DNA of 64,000 nt, from assembly GCF_033807715.1 (NCBI RefSeq), contig NC_084610.1, positions 5,265,769-5,329,768 on the forward strand, in the 5' to 3' direction. Positions within the stretch are counted from its first letter, which is position 1, and each line of letters begins with the position of its first letter. The notes under the pieces were generated by a model that did no database searches, had not been told where the DNA came from, and was given only the letters and a program-made list of their open reading frames with translations. Below are positions 1 to 9,732 of the stretch, one piece after another. This DNA comes from Cololabis saira (lineage: Eukaryota; Chordata; Actinopteri; Beloniformes; Belonidae). Made by a program: the position numbers and the translations under genes.

Positions 1-385
1 TGTTACGCCTTCCACATATTTTTCCACTTTATTTTGATCTGCTCCGGTGTCCTGATGAAGCTTCTGCCATCTATTTCGCGATCTTTTTAAAGGTGTTTAA
101 ATAACTATCTAACACACGCCGTCTCCTTTCACGTCCGGGTGAACACCCAGAGGAAATTCTCCAGCATGCGCAGACTGTAATATCCGATGTCTCCGTAAAC
201 ATGGCGTTAACATTCCGACTGTGAACGAATTATCTAGGTGTTGCTATCCGATTATTAAATGTCCAATATAGGTCCGAAATAGGTCCGAAGTAGATCGGAT
301 TGAGACGTTTACATGCAGTTTAAAAGTCCGAACGATGTCTTTTACGATCAGAAATGCGATTGAACTGCTGCATGTAAACCCACTG
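1..385. mobile_element. Partial inverted-repeat element at the window edge
   Basis: An inverted repeat pairs gtttacatgcagttt (about 308-322) with aactgctgcatgtaaac (364-380), and the upstream sequence repeats ggtccgaaa/ggtccgaag. The pattern looks like one end of a non-autonomous DNA transposon whose other end lies left of base 1. No family is assigned. Confidence 0.35.
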
Positions 386-2309
386 CATGACAGAGTCAGA
401 CGTGGTAGGATCCACTGACTTAGCAAACTACCACTCCATCCCACCTGTTGGTGGGAGTGGACCAGTTTCACTGGTTGCAGGGACTTGTAGACGTGGTCAG
501 ATACATCTGATACATCCTAGTTCTGGAAAATTCAGGTTTGAAGATGTATAACTCCCCCGGACCCCAGGTAAAGGAAACCTTCCTAATCCAGTAGAAACCC
601 TTGTAACAGTGACATAAACACATTGGGACACAGCAGTGTCATCTTTGTCACAAAAGATGAAAGTGAATCCAGAAAACATAGGCATCAAAACACAAGTACA
701 GTAGTCAAAAACTCCCTATACTGTATATGTGCTAATTAAAATTCAGTGTCAGTGACATACAAGTCACAAGTTACAGCTGCACGTGAAAAAAAAAAAACAT
801 GACAAGACTTCATAATTGTCACATTTATCAATATTTGAACGACTGTGAAAAAATTCCAACAATGTTCAAACCAGTCTCCTAAAACTGGTAATAAAGTAAA
901 CTGAGATTTAGTTTTTCTAGGTGTTGTTCACAATGGAACCACTATATGGATCCACCAGACGTTTCCCGGGCCGTGAACCCAATGAAACAACTGAATGAGC
1001 CGTTAGAAAACAGATAGCTGAGGTCCAAGTCATGCTGAACCGAGGTTTTATGATTCTCTTAAGTGAATATTATCATTATTATTATTTGAATGCTGCAAAG
1101 TACATACTTATTAAATTAAGCCATGAAACATGTTGTCAGAGGTATGTACATACGCTGCAGTAGTACATGAGGATGCACGTTTTTAATTGAAATATGACCC
1201 ACAAATGTCATAAGAAGTCAACCAAGTTACCAAGACACTAACATCAGAAAGGCTTTCAATGTGTGGTGAAGGTTTTATTTTTTAAATCTTTTTTATTTTT
1301 CACTGCACCTGCATATCGTACTGTAAGTAGAGTATGAAACCAAAACTAATCAGATTAAACAAACAATTTAACAAAAACCTTGGTCCTTGGTTTGAAGAGT
1401 TAGGCATGAAACTATCAAGAGACAGGAAAATGACTTTGGTTGGATGTGGTAAAAAATCGTGGCTCTTGGGTGAATATTAAGACAATATTGTATTTAGTAT
1501 TCCTCTTTCCCTAATCACAATCATATACTGCAAATGCCAACACAACAGCCTGGAGCAGATCTCCCCGGGGGACAATCCCAAGCTAACTGAGACGCACAAC
1601 CTCTATAGTGAGTCCTGGCTCTTTCTTGGGGTCTCAACATCCACCCTGGACGGTATCAGGAAACATCTGGACTAGGGTTGCTCTCAATCCAAGGCTAGCA
1701 ACGTAAACACTCACAGATTTTTCCCAAAATATGGTTATCTGCATCTGAGTATTACCTCGATGTCGCATCCAGTACTGCGCAACATTTATTTTTGAAGTCC
1801 AATTCTTTCTTGTTGTCACAGAATACTGCCTTGCAACTTCCTGTTTTGATTTGGCAGGTGAGGACACAGTGACATAAGAGTCGTTGGACTTCCATCTCAC
1901 ATCAGCACTACCTTGGCAGGTATGGTATGGAAACAATACTCAGTAGTTGCTGATACCCAAAGCCCACCCAGTCAAGCACATCCAAGTGGGCAAAATCAGG
2001 ATAGAAAAAAAGGGCTACGTGTGTAAGGAGAGAGCTTGGGTTTAAAATGGGGGTAAATAGCATGACTTCCGTATAGTTTCTGCATTATGAGTCCCAAATA
2101 GGAAGCTTAAGTGAGGAACAAGTATATAAAATGGGAATGGGCTGAGAGAGGAGTTTTAATATAGTTTCAGTAGCATTTGCCCGAGATTAGAAAACTAGCC
2201 TTTTGTGCTCCAACTAAAAACAATGTAGATCCCATTCAGTCCCTATGGGCAAAAACAGGTCGGACCACCGTGGACAAACCCACATGGAACCAGTTTTTAG
2301 CCCCTCTCA
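386..2309. other. Intergenic DNA downstream of erbb4; nothing recognised
   Basis: There is no supported gene here. The short open frames have no recognisable domain. The composition is AT-rich with A runs (787-798). Confidence 0.5.
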
Positions 2310-2487
2310 TACCCCTTTTACACCAAGCTGGTTCCAGGGCTGGTGCTAGTGCTGGTGCTAGAGCCGGTTCGCGGTTGGTTCTAAGTAAGAACCGTTTGCT
2401 TTTACACACAGCTGGAGCTGCCCAGGAGCTGGCCAGAGAGCCACGTCATCACGTCACCACGCCCCCTCGTTTTCATCCCCACCCTGA

Positions 2488-2629
2488 TCATGAAGCTGAG
2501 AGCCAAAAGCAGTTTTATTTTCAGCTGTAGCGCTGTTAATATGGCACTTTATTAAGTTTTAATATTTTTTCAGGTAAAGTAACCCTTTAAGATCCCCAAC
2601 CTGAGCTCAGTTTATCCAAATAACGCCTG
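2488..2629 (+). repeat. Direct duplication, copy 1
   Basis: About 140 bp containing gctgtagcgctgttaatatg and caggtaaagtaaccctttaa, repeated at 2759-2902 with few differences. The two copies flank the hairpin at 2649-2758. Confidence 0.85.
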
Positions 2630-2648
2630 TCTGCTGGCTCCGGAGCTG

Positions 2649-2758
2649 ATTTATGGTTCCGCGTTAAATCGACGCAGAGCCTACGGCGTATGGTACGGCG
2701 TACGGCGCCCGTCGTCGCGTAACCTACGCCGTAGGCTCTGCGTCGATCGTCACACCAT
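2649..2758. repeat. Hairpin element with perfect 22-bp arms
   Basis: The left arm at 2669-2690 (starting tcgacgcagagcc) is the exact reverse complement of the right arm at 2725-2746. The adjoining gatttatggttccgcgtta also occurs, diverged, at about 9052-9110 and, inverted, around 2969-3010, so this is an interspersed hairpin-type MITE. Confidence 0.8.
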
Positions 2759-2902
2759 ATGAGGAAGCCGACAGTTAAAAGCTGTTTTAATTCCTGCTGT
2801 AGCGCTGTTAATATGGCACTTTATTAAGTTTTAATATTTTTTTCAGGTAAAGTAACCCTTTAAGATCCCCAACCCGGGCTCAGTTTATCCAAATAAGGCC
2901 TG
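2759..2902 (+). repeat. Direct duplication, copy 2
   Basis: Second copy of the segment at 2488-2629, on the other side of the hairpin. It differs by a few substitutions and small indels. Confidence 0.85.
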
Positions 2903-3545
2903 TTAAGAAATTTGACTCGAGAGCCAGCAGCCCCGGGGGACAGCAGCTTCTCTCCTCTCCTCAGGAGCTCCGCCGTAGGCTCTGCGTTGGTGTAACGCGG
3001 CGGAACCAGAACGGCGGGCTGGGAGGCGTCCCCGCGGGCCGGGAATTTTTATGAAATAAATGGATGGAGCTGCGCTGCATCGGCGGGCTCCGCAGCCTCG
3101 CGTCCAAGCGTCCCGGGGCTGGAACGCTCCCCCGCGGGCTCGGACGCGAGGCTGCGCCGCTGCATCGGCGGCACGGAGCCCCGCAGACGTTACTGTTGGT
3201 GGATTGTACCGTAGACCACTGCTGCTTCTGTTTTCCATCCATTATTAAATAAATGGATGTAATAATATAAGAGTCTGCTAACTTAACCACCGTCTTCAAC
3301 GCTACGTTGTTTAAAAACGGCGCTCTTCCGGGTTTACTCTGCTTTGGTTGTTCAGTAACACCGTCCCCAGCCCCGCCCCCAGCGTAACTGGTTCTAACGC
3401 TGGCCCAGCAGCTCAAAGGGGCTGGCGTAGCTCCCGTTTTGAGAGCCAGGAGCCGGCGCTTAGGCTGTGTAAAACCAAAGAACTGGTGCTAAGTCTGGCT
3501 CTAGCCCAGAACCAGCCCTGGAACCAGCTTGGTGTAAAAGGGGTA

Positions 3546-4997
3546 TCAGATGTCTAAGCTACATGCACCAATAAATCCAGTACAAAACTTTGGGTTTGAG
3601 GTGATTTGGTGCCTTTTGGTGCAGTTGGAGAATCTTATGAGCTTTTGTTCCAAGCTCAATATGCCTACAACCTGAAAACATTTGTATAGTAGAAGTCTTG
3701 TTTGTGACTATTGTTGGTTAACAGTGTAAATGAACATCTTTACCTTTCAGTTCCAGTGTCACTGGTCTTTTCCCCCCAAATATATCCAACCGTAGTCAAA
3801 CTAGGTGAAAACATGCACAACCACACTAATCCCAATCACAAAGACAAGTGCATAAACGCATCCTGTTTTACTGCGTCTGCTTCATTCCTTGAGGTCTTCA
3901 TTAGTGCATTTGTGTGAACCTTCCCTCGGCTCTCTGTAGATGTTTTTTTCCCTCTCAAGTTTTTCCTTTCTCTGATCACCGTTCAGAGCTCTGCAGCTTT
4001 GCGTGTGATCTTCACACGCAATTTTGTTGTGTACAGCAATTTCCATTCCTACTTTTACTCATCAAAGTTAGAATCATGGTTCGAATGGGGAAACCAGTGT
4101 TTTTAAAGTCTACCATTTCAGAACTGCAGCCACTCTTTATAAAAGTATTAACAGGTGGGGGTTTTTGACAACAAAAAAAAGCATTTTATCAGCTTCTCCA
4201 AGTAGTCAACAGTCAAGCAAAAACAAAACAGCTATGTAAAATAAAAAATAAAAAATAATGATTATAATAATAATAATAAAAAAAGCTGAACCACAACTTA
4301 AAGAGTTTGTTGTAGTTTTGACCATCACAGTATCTCAATTACAGTAGACGGATGAGCTAGATTTCTTAAGTTGATGGAAAATCTTGTAGGATAAACACTA
4401 AAAACATTAAATTCTAGGAAAAACAAAGCATTTCTCCAAGAATTTAACTTCAGTCAAATGATTGAACTTAAACTCTGCCTTCTCCACCCCGTTTTAAGCT
4501 TTTTAAGCTTCATTCGAAGGTAATTTACAAAACCAGATGCTTAACAGAAACGCTTATACTCCAGACTTTAAGGTCCAAAAAAATAATTAAACATCTTTCT
4601 TTTCCCCTCATAAATCTGACACCAAGATGGCTGGCAGTGAGTTCAGGTCCCCAAAGTTGAATCCGGTGGGTTTCAGAGTTGTATTCCTGCCTTGATGCGA
4701 CATGGCGATCACCGTTTCCACAGCCCAGTCCGTTCTTCGCTGATACGGGCCGTGGCCTCCATGTTTTCAGAGAGTTGAAGCTCAGTCGCTATCTACACAA
4801 CAGAATGGGCCCGGACTAGATACAGTGAGTGTGTCTGAGTCGGTTCTGCTCATCCAACTCCTTCGGATGTTGCTACAGCAGATGGCACGCTATCTGGAAA
4901 GAATGGGGAGTGGTTTTGAATCGCCACCCCTGACTCTGGGACCGAAGAGAATGTCAGGGTCGCTGGAGAAGGGAAGAGTGAAGTTGGAGAAACTGAT
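3546..4997 (-). other. Probable erbb4 3' UTR and downstream DNA
   Basis: The sequence follows the erbb4 stop codon in the direction of transcription. I found no AATAAA or ATTAAA on the minus strand (TTTATT or TTTAAT on the plus strand) in this interval, so the end of the transcript is not defined. It holds an A/T-rich simple stretch at 4222-4282. The small plus-strand open frames here have no recognisable content. Confidence 0.45.
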
Positions 4998-5836
4998 CTA
5001 GACCACAGTGTTTCGCTGCCTGTACGGTGGAGGTGGCAAGACAGTGCCAGACTTCAGGGAAAACTCAGACATGTACTCGGGGTTTTCAGCTACCGCTGGC
5101 CGTATGTGTCCGTTCTGCTTGAAGAAGAGCTTGGCATTGGTGGAGCCCCCCTGGGCTCCTTCCGGGGCCACCTGAATAGATGATTTCGGAGGCAAGCTAT
5201 GTTGCCAGTATTCAGGATTGTCAAAGGTTACCTTTAGCTTCTTCCCACTGGCTTTTCCTGACGTGTGCCCTCCGTGCTTCAGCATACTAGCGGGGTGAAT
5301 GGCGGCGTGGCTCTGGTAGGCCGGTAGGCTGCTGTGTCCGATGGTCGCCGACGTGGGCAACACACCCGACTGGCTCACCTGGACTTGAGCGGCAGTTCCT
5401 GTTTGGCTGTGAGGGATGGGGACGCCACCCGGGTTTCCAGCTTGTCCTGATGGTTTAATGGTGTGGTGGGCGTGGAGGATGTGAGTCGCTGGGCCGTGAA
5501 GGCAGGCCATGCCGGAGGGAGACGGCTGGGCGGAGGGGAGGGTGTAGTGGGGAAGGCTGGTCTGGATGGTGAGAGGGGTTTGGGAGCCCAGTGTTGAGAC
5601 GGAGATGGAGGACGGAGGATGGGTGGGTAAGGGCAGACCGTTTCTCCTCAGAGCTTCCAGGCCCAGCTCCGCCGGGCTGTGGAAGGTGTTGAGGTAGAGG
5701 GGCTCGTTGATGTACTCGTCTTCTCCTTTGGGCTGGCTGTTGGGCGTGCTGTGGTAGCCCGGGTTGTCCAAGGCGTGGATCTCACCGTTTTTACGTCGTG
5801 AGACAAACGGGTTCTCTTCAATTGGATTCAAATACT
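4998..5836 (-). CDS. erbb4: erbb4 terminal coding exon, distal tail with Ser/Pro/His-rich insert
   Basis: Completing a split Glu codon, this exon reads YLNPIEENPFVSRRKNGEIH and ends with VLPPPPYRQRNTVV and TAG at 5000-4998 (278 complete codons). ERBB4 hallmarks are EENPFVSRRKNG, DEYINEPLYLNTF, FDNPEYWQHSLPP, AENPEYMSEFSL, the PPPPY motif (binds WW domains such as those of YAP and ITCH-type ligases) and C-terminal TVV (PDZ ligand). Between NTF and KLKVTFDNPEY lies an insert of roughly 120 residues (about 5244-5640) rich in Ser, Pro, Thr, His, Gly and Ala, much longer than the short linker in mammals. The mammalian segment carrying several tyrosines before KQNGRIRP is replaced by a Tyr-free stretch ending KLFFKQNGHIRP. 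The true exon starts at the acceptor acacag, upstream of any Met codon. Confidence 0.95.
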
Positions 5837-6543
5837 CTGTGTTACAGATCAGAGACAGGAAAGGGGGTAGGAATGTGAAGGAGAATAAAAAAGGAGGTCA
5901 AGATTGAAGAATCCACTGAAATGAAATGAAAAGTCAAGAAAAAGGAAATGCAAACTGAAACAGTAAGAGAAAGAGATCACTGGCTAATGATGAGATGAGA
6001 TGATAATAGCAGTAATGCAGCCCCGAAGGGCCAGGTGGGCTTCATGCCAGCACTTCTTTGGCACTGAAAACTCCATCTGCCGGGCGTGAAAGTGCCAGGA
6101 AATGACCCCTTTCTCACTAATTCCAAGCACTACAATCGTGGGGCGCAAAGCCTATTGATTTTGCCCACTTCAACTCCTTGACATTGCATCAGATGCATTT
6201 TGCTGCAGGCTTTGTTATATTTGGAGTTGTTCAGATACAGAATCAAGGACGCTAATGCAGGAGAAGCGCTGATGGACTGAATTATGATCAAAGGGAAAAC
6301 ATGACTGTAGTATGAGCTGACAAACTGCCTTCGATTGGAAACTCAGTGGGAATATTAATCAACTGAGTGAAATAAAATGAACAAATAAAATACGTGATCA
6401 TATCAAAGGCAGTGACAGATCAGAGAGATGGTGCATAACAACACTGTTGAAAAATGAACGCTGAACTTTTATCTGGAAATACATTTGTTAAACATACTCT
6501 GGAAAATGGATCTAAATGATGTAACGGGGTCATCACTGAGTAC
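5837..6543 (-). other. erbb4 intron before the terminal exon; nothing else recognised
   Basis: A 707-nt intron from GTACTC to an acacag acceptor, with no repeat or RNA feature seen. Confidence 0.8.
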
Positions 6544-6829
6544 CTGAGGAGCTCTTGTCCTTCATGGGCATCATGTAGCCGTCCTCATCCGTGTCCCCTC
6601 TGGATCCTCGTTCCCCCAGGAAGATGGTGGGGTCAGCGCTGTATCTCTGGGACCCGCTGTCCTCCCCGCCACACTTGCTTAGATTCTTCCTATGCAGGCT
6701 CCCGTTACAGCGCTGTTCCTCCATGGTCGGACCCTGGACACCAGCGGCTTCCTGCTTCACGCAGGCTTGGGCGCCGGCCAAAGCTCCTTCAGTGATGTTT
6801 GGACCTCCATCTCGATAGCCAAACTGGTT
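6544..6829 (-). CDS. erbb4: erbb4 exon, middle of the cytoplasmic tail (286 nt)
   Basis: The exon encodes 95 residues plus one base of a Glu codon. It opens with NQFGYRDGGPNITEGALAGA, a match to the NQFxYRDGG start of the corresponding mammalian exon, and contains QRYSADPTIF and EDGYMMPMKDK, both conserved ERBB4 tyrosine regions. The stretch between them (AGAQACVKQEAAGVQG onward) is poorly conserved. The acceptor is taccacag before AACCAG. The donor is CAG followed by GTACTC, a weak intronic half-site. Phase 0 at the start agrees with direct joining to the exon ending in DSNR. Confidence 0.94.
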
Positions 6830-6947
6830 CTGTGGTACAGCATTAAATAGGGATAGAAACAATGAAATTGCTGTCTGGTGCTATTGAACCACTAAGAGCA
6901 TTTTGATATGTACTTTCCAGGTCAAGGGAGGAGCACAGCAATGTTAA

Positions 6948-7267
6948 AGGAGCATGAGGCTCCTTTTAAGAAATGAGACTCTCTAGCGCCACCCTTCGCC
7001 ACGATGGCCGTTGGGGGTACTGCAGCCAACAGCAAAGCTGGCACGGGAGAACGGGGAGAACGTGCATGCAGCGCCATGTGACGTCACATCCGCAGCCCAG
7101 CGCGGGAAATTCGGAGTCCGAATTGCAGCACATTTTGCAGAACACAGCCTGTTCAAGGCAACGGAGAGATACACTAGAGGAATCATTCTTTTGGGTTTGG
7201 AACGCTTCATCTGACATTATTACTAGAAAACTTCATAAATCCTGCCTCAATCCTGCCTCATGCTCCT
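6948..7267 (+). mobile_element. TTAA-flanked MITE, family A, copy 1
   Basis: The termini aggagcatgaggc and gcctcatgctcct are perfect inverted repeats, flanked on both sides by TTAA (6944-6947, 7268-7271). The body (actctctagcgccaccctt, gggggtactgcagcc) is shared with copies at 26918, 47738 and 49076. The 320-bp length and lack of a transposase mark it as non-autonomous. TTAA duplication suggests the piggyBac or Kolobok superfamilies. Confidence 0.88.
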
Positions 7268-7274
7268 TTAATAC

Positions 7275-7886
7275 TAGTTGTGTGGAAAAAAATCGATATT
7301 GCAATATATTGTTGCGTTCTCTGTTGCAATAAATAATTGATAAACTGACGGCAAATATCAATATTTTATTACAACACACATAATGGATTTACACGGTTGT
7401 CAGTACAGGTGCTCCGCGGTCTCTGTGTGTAGTTTACGGAGATAAGACGCTACTTCCTGTTTCTCGTCATTTCAAAATAAAAGCACGTTTCAAAATAAAT
7501 ACAAAAACATCTGCCTTTACACTGACTTTTCAGTATTAGAAACAAAGCATTGCACTGTCCTGGTTTATATAAAACATGTTATTAATGTTCATGCACTTTA
7601 ATTTGTCCAGCTGTACAGTGTTTACATTTACAAGCCTAGGAGGCAGTGAGGCTCAATATGCAAATGCACTTTCTTTGTACATTGTAGGAGGTTTTGGCAT
7701 TGAATAAATGCAGACGTTTTCCTTTTTATGGGTATTTTTTCTTTTTCAGTCAAATATATCGTTGATGAAATTTCTTACAATATATCAAATATTGTAGATA
7801 ACGTGTATCGTGATGTTATCATTATCGTGGGCCACATATCGCCAGAGTATTGAATCGTGAGTTACCTGTATCGTCCCACCCCTAGT
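7275..7886. mobile_element. Probable hAT-type non-autonomous element
   Basis: It ends with tgtatcgtcccacccctag, a terminus I recognise from fish hAT-like elements (CTAGGGGTGGGACGATACA in reverse), and begins with a degraded counterpart rich in atcgatattgcaatat. Repeated ATCG/TATCG words near both ends support terminal inverted structure. No coding sequence is left. Confidence 0.45.
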
Positions 7887-7997
7887 TAATACCCTCTCTA
7901 TTAATCCTGTTTTTGTGTAAAATATAAATAATCTACACATTAGATGAAAAACAATGTTTAATCACCAGTTTACCATTACAAAATGTTTTACAACACA

Positions 7998-8690
7998 ATG
8001 CCAAGAGGGAAATACATGCGCGAATGTCTTAGAGAGGCAATAGTTGCCACACATGAAAGTTATAAAACCATCTCAAAACAATTTGGAGTTGGATGTTCTA
8101 CACTGTAAAGGATTATTCAGAAGTGGAAAAGACTGAGGTCAGTTTCCAATCTTCCCACGAGCGGACACCCCAGCAGATTTACCCCCGGGGTCAGACTGTG
8201 CAGTTCTCAGATAAATGCACAAGAAAAGGGCTACGTCTCCGTCCCTCAAGGCATCGCTGAGCATGCTCATTGTCAAAGTTCATGAAAGAAAAACAAAAAG
8301 GAGACTGAACTAAGATGATTTGTTGAGAAAAGTTGCCAGGACAAAGCTTCTTCTCGCCAAAAAGAACATGGTGCCCGACTGAGCTTAAAAGTTTCTGGAA
8401 CGATGTCCTATGGACAGTTGAGAGCCAAGTTGTCTAGCCTTAATGCTCAGTGAACTCCTCCAAACCCACGGATGGAGCTAACATGAGGCAATCTGTCTGA
8501 CAGGGAAAGCTGTGTTGAAAGGAGGTCGTGCAACCGGACCAGGACCTCCAGCACCGGCCGGCTTGATAGAAATGCTGTTAGTCATAAAAGAAAGGACTGC
8601 TTCAGGTTTTTGCTGCAAAAGGTGGATCTACGAGCCACTCAATTATGAAGATACTCAGTACTGGCAACATTTCTGTTTTGGCTTTTGGTA
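7998..8690 (+). pseudogene. Tc1-like transposase relic
   Basis: The frame from ATG at 7998 reads MPRGKYMRECLREAIVATHE and then SYKTISKQFGVGCSTL before a TAA stop, followed by IIQKWKRLRSVSNLPTSGHP. This is the N-terminal helix-turn-helix pair of Tc1/mariner transposases, with the spacing of fish Tc1-like elements. Further pieces follow with frameshifts and stops (KKRATSPSLKA, then a segment like the catalytic-domain FWNDVLWT). The DDE residues are not readable in one frame, so the copy is dead. Confidence 0.8.
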
Positions 8691-8787
8691 AATAAATAAT
8701 GGCACAGTGAAAAAGGTCCTATGTTGGTGTTCATACAAGGTTAAACTTTTCTAATACTAAGACGCACTCCAGTCAGATGATCTTTAA

Positions 8788-9732
8788 AGGAGACCTATCA
8801 TGGCATCTAATACCTATTTTAAACAGGCCTTGAATGTCTTAAAAACAAGGTTTTGATAGTTTTTTCTATATAAATTAGAAATTCAGCCTCTGGGCCATGT
8901 CTTTATCTTTACCGTTTCTAACTTCATTATCTATGCAGGATTCTGAGTGGGCGGGGCTATGATAATGAGACTCTATGCTGATTGGCTGCCTGAATGACGT
9001 GATACACCGCTACGAAAAAATGGCGGAAGCTCCAGCCGGCGGAGTTAATCCTGAATTATGGTTCTGCGTTAAATAGGGTACGGCGTTGGTGTAACGCGGA
9101 ACCATAAATCAGCCTTTACACCGTGTCATGCATGCAATGCGAGCGAGCGAGCATCAGCGACAAAATCAATTCCATTGCTTTATTTTCTATTGGACTGTCC
9201 TAACTGGCCGCAGCGACACAGCATTTTGAGCTAAACATTTGTCGGACGCCCTGCTTCAATTTTCTTCCTGTCGCTCGCGTTGAAAGCCGGTTGAAAGTGC
9301 TGTAGGAAACAGTCATGGATGAGGAACGGCTGATCCAGTTAGTTGAAATGAGAAGTTATCTCTATGATTCCTCCTCATTTCACTACAAAAACCTCAATAA
9401 AGTGGCAGCTGCTGGAGGGAGATGGACAGAGAGCATCCGATGTCACGCAGTGCGCCGCGATAGTCGGACGCTCATGCAGTTACACGGTTTTATAGTTGTG
9501 TGCGTGGTTTCACGCATCGGAGGCCTAACCTCTGCTCCTGTCGTGACGTCACGACAGGAGCAGAATCTGAACGGCTCGTAGATCCACATGACACTGGACG
9601 GCTCATCCAGGTGGCTGTACAGACACTGCAGAATTTTTTTGCTTTCCTCCTTCTCTGAGTTGGCAGGCTGAGGGGAGACCACTTTATATATGTTAAAGCA
9701 AGAAAAAACCTGGTTTTCATAATAGGTCCCCT
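8788..9732 (+). mobile_element. TTAA-flanked element, family B, copy 1, carrying a MADF-like exon
   Basis: The ends aggagacctatcatg and cataataggtcccct are inverted repeats flanked by TTAA (8784-8787 and 9733-9736). A shorter copy lies at 58388-58880 and shares the segment attctgagtgggcggggcta. The extra interior here includes a fragment of the 2649-type hairpin (9052-9110) and an open frame that starts like a MADF domain (next entry). Confidence 0.82.
9315..9581 (+). pseudogene. MADF-domain N-terminal fragment inside the element
   Basis: The frame opens MDEERLIQLVEMRSYLYDSS and continues SFHYKNLNKVAAA. The order of LI-LV-R-LYD-S and YKN-NK matches the start of MADF DNA-binding domains, which accompany several fish DNA transposons and transcription regulators. 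The domain breaks off after about 38 residues (GGRWTES), where the rest of MADF with its conserved W--IA is missing. Inference: the element kept the 5' part of an accessory gene from an autonomous relative. Expression is not implied. Confidence 0.5.

Larger units (their letters stand above)
2310..3545. mobile_element. Composite DNA transposon with perfect 34-bp terminal inverted repeats
   Basis: The first 34 bases (2310-2343, beginning taccccttttacaccaagct) are the exact reverse complement of the last 34 (3512-3545), and weaker complementarity continues inward. The target duplication is ambiguous (TA, or TCA on both sides). The interior holds a direct duplication (about 2488-2629 and 2759-2902) around a hairpin, and GC-rich inverted repeats at about 3084-3160. 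No transposase frame is visible, so it is non-autonomous. Confidence 0.75.

Noticed and set aside
2177..2530. 117-codon plus-strand frame
   Set aside because: It spans the left end of the transposon with Ala/Gly/Arg repeats from its inverted-repeat arm and has no domain.
3060..3416. Several overlapping open frames rich in Arg, Ala and Pro on both strands
   Set aside because: They come from GC-rich inverted repeats inside the transposon at 2310-3545, with no domain or splice support.
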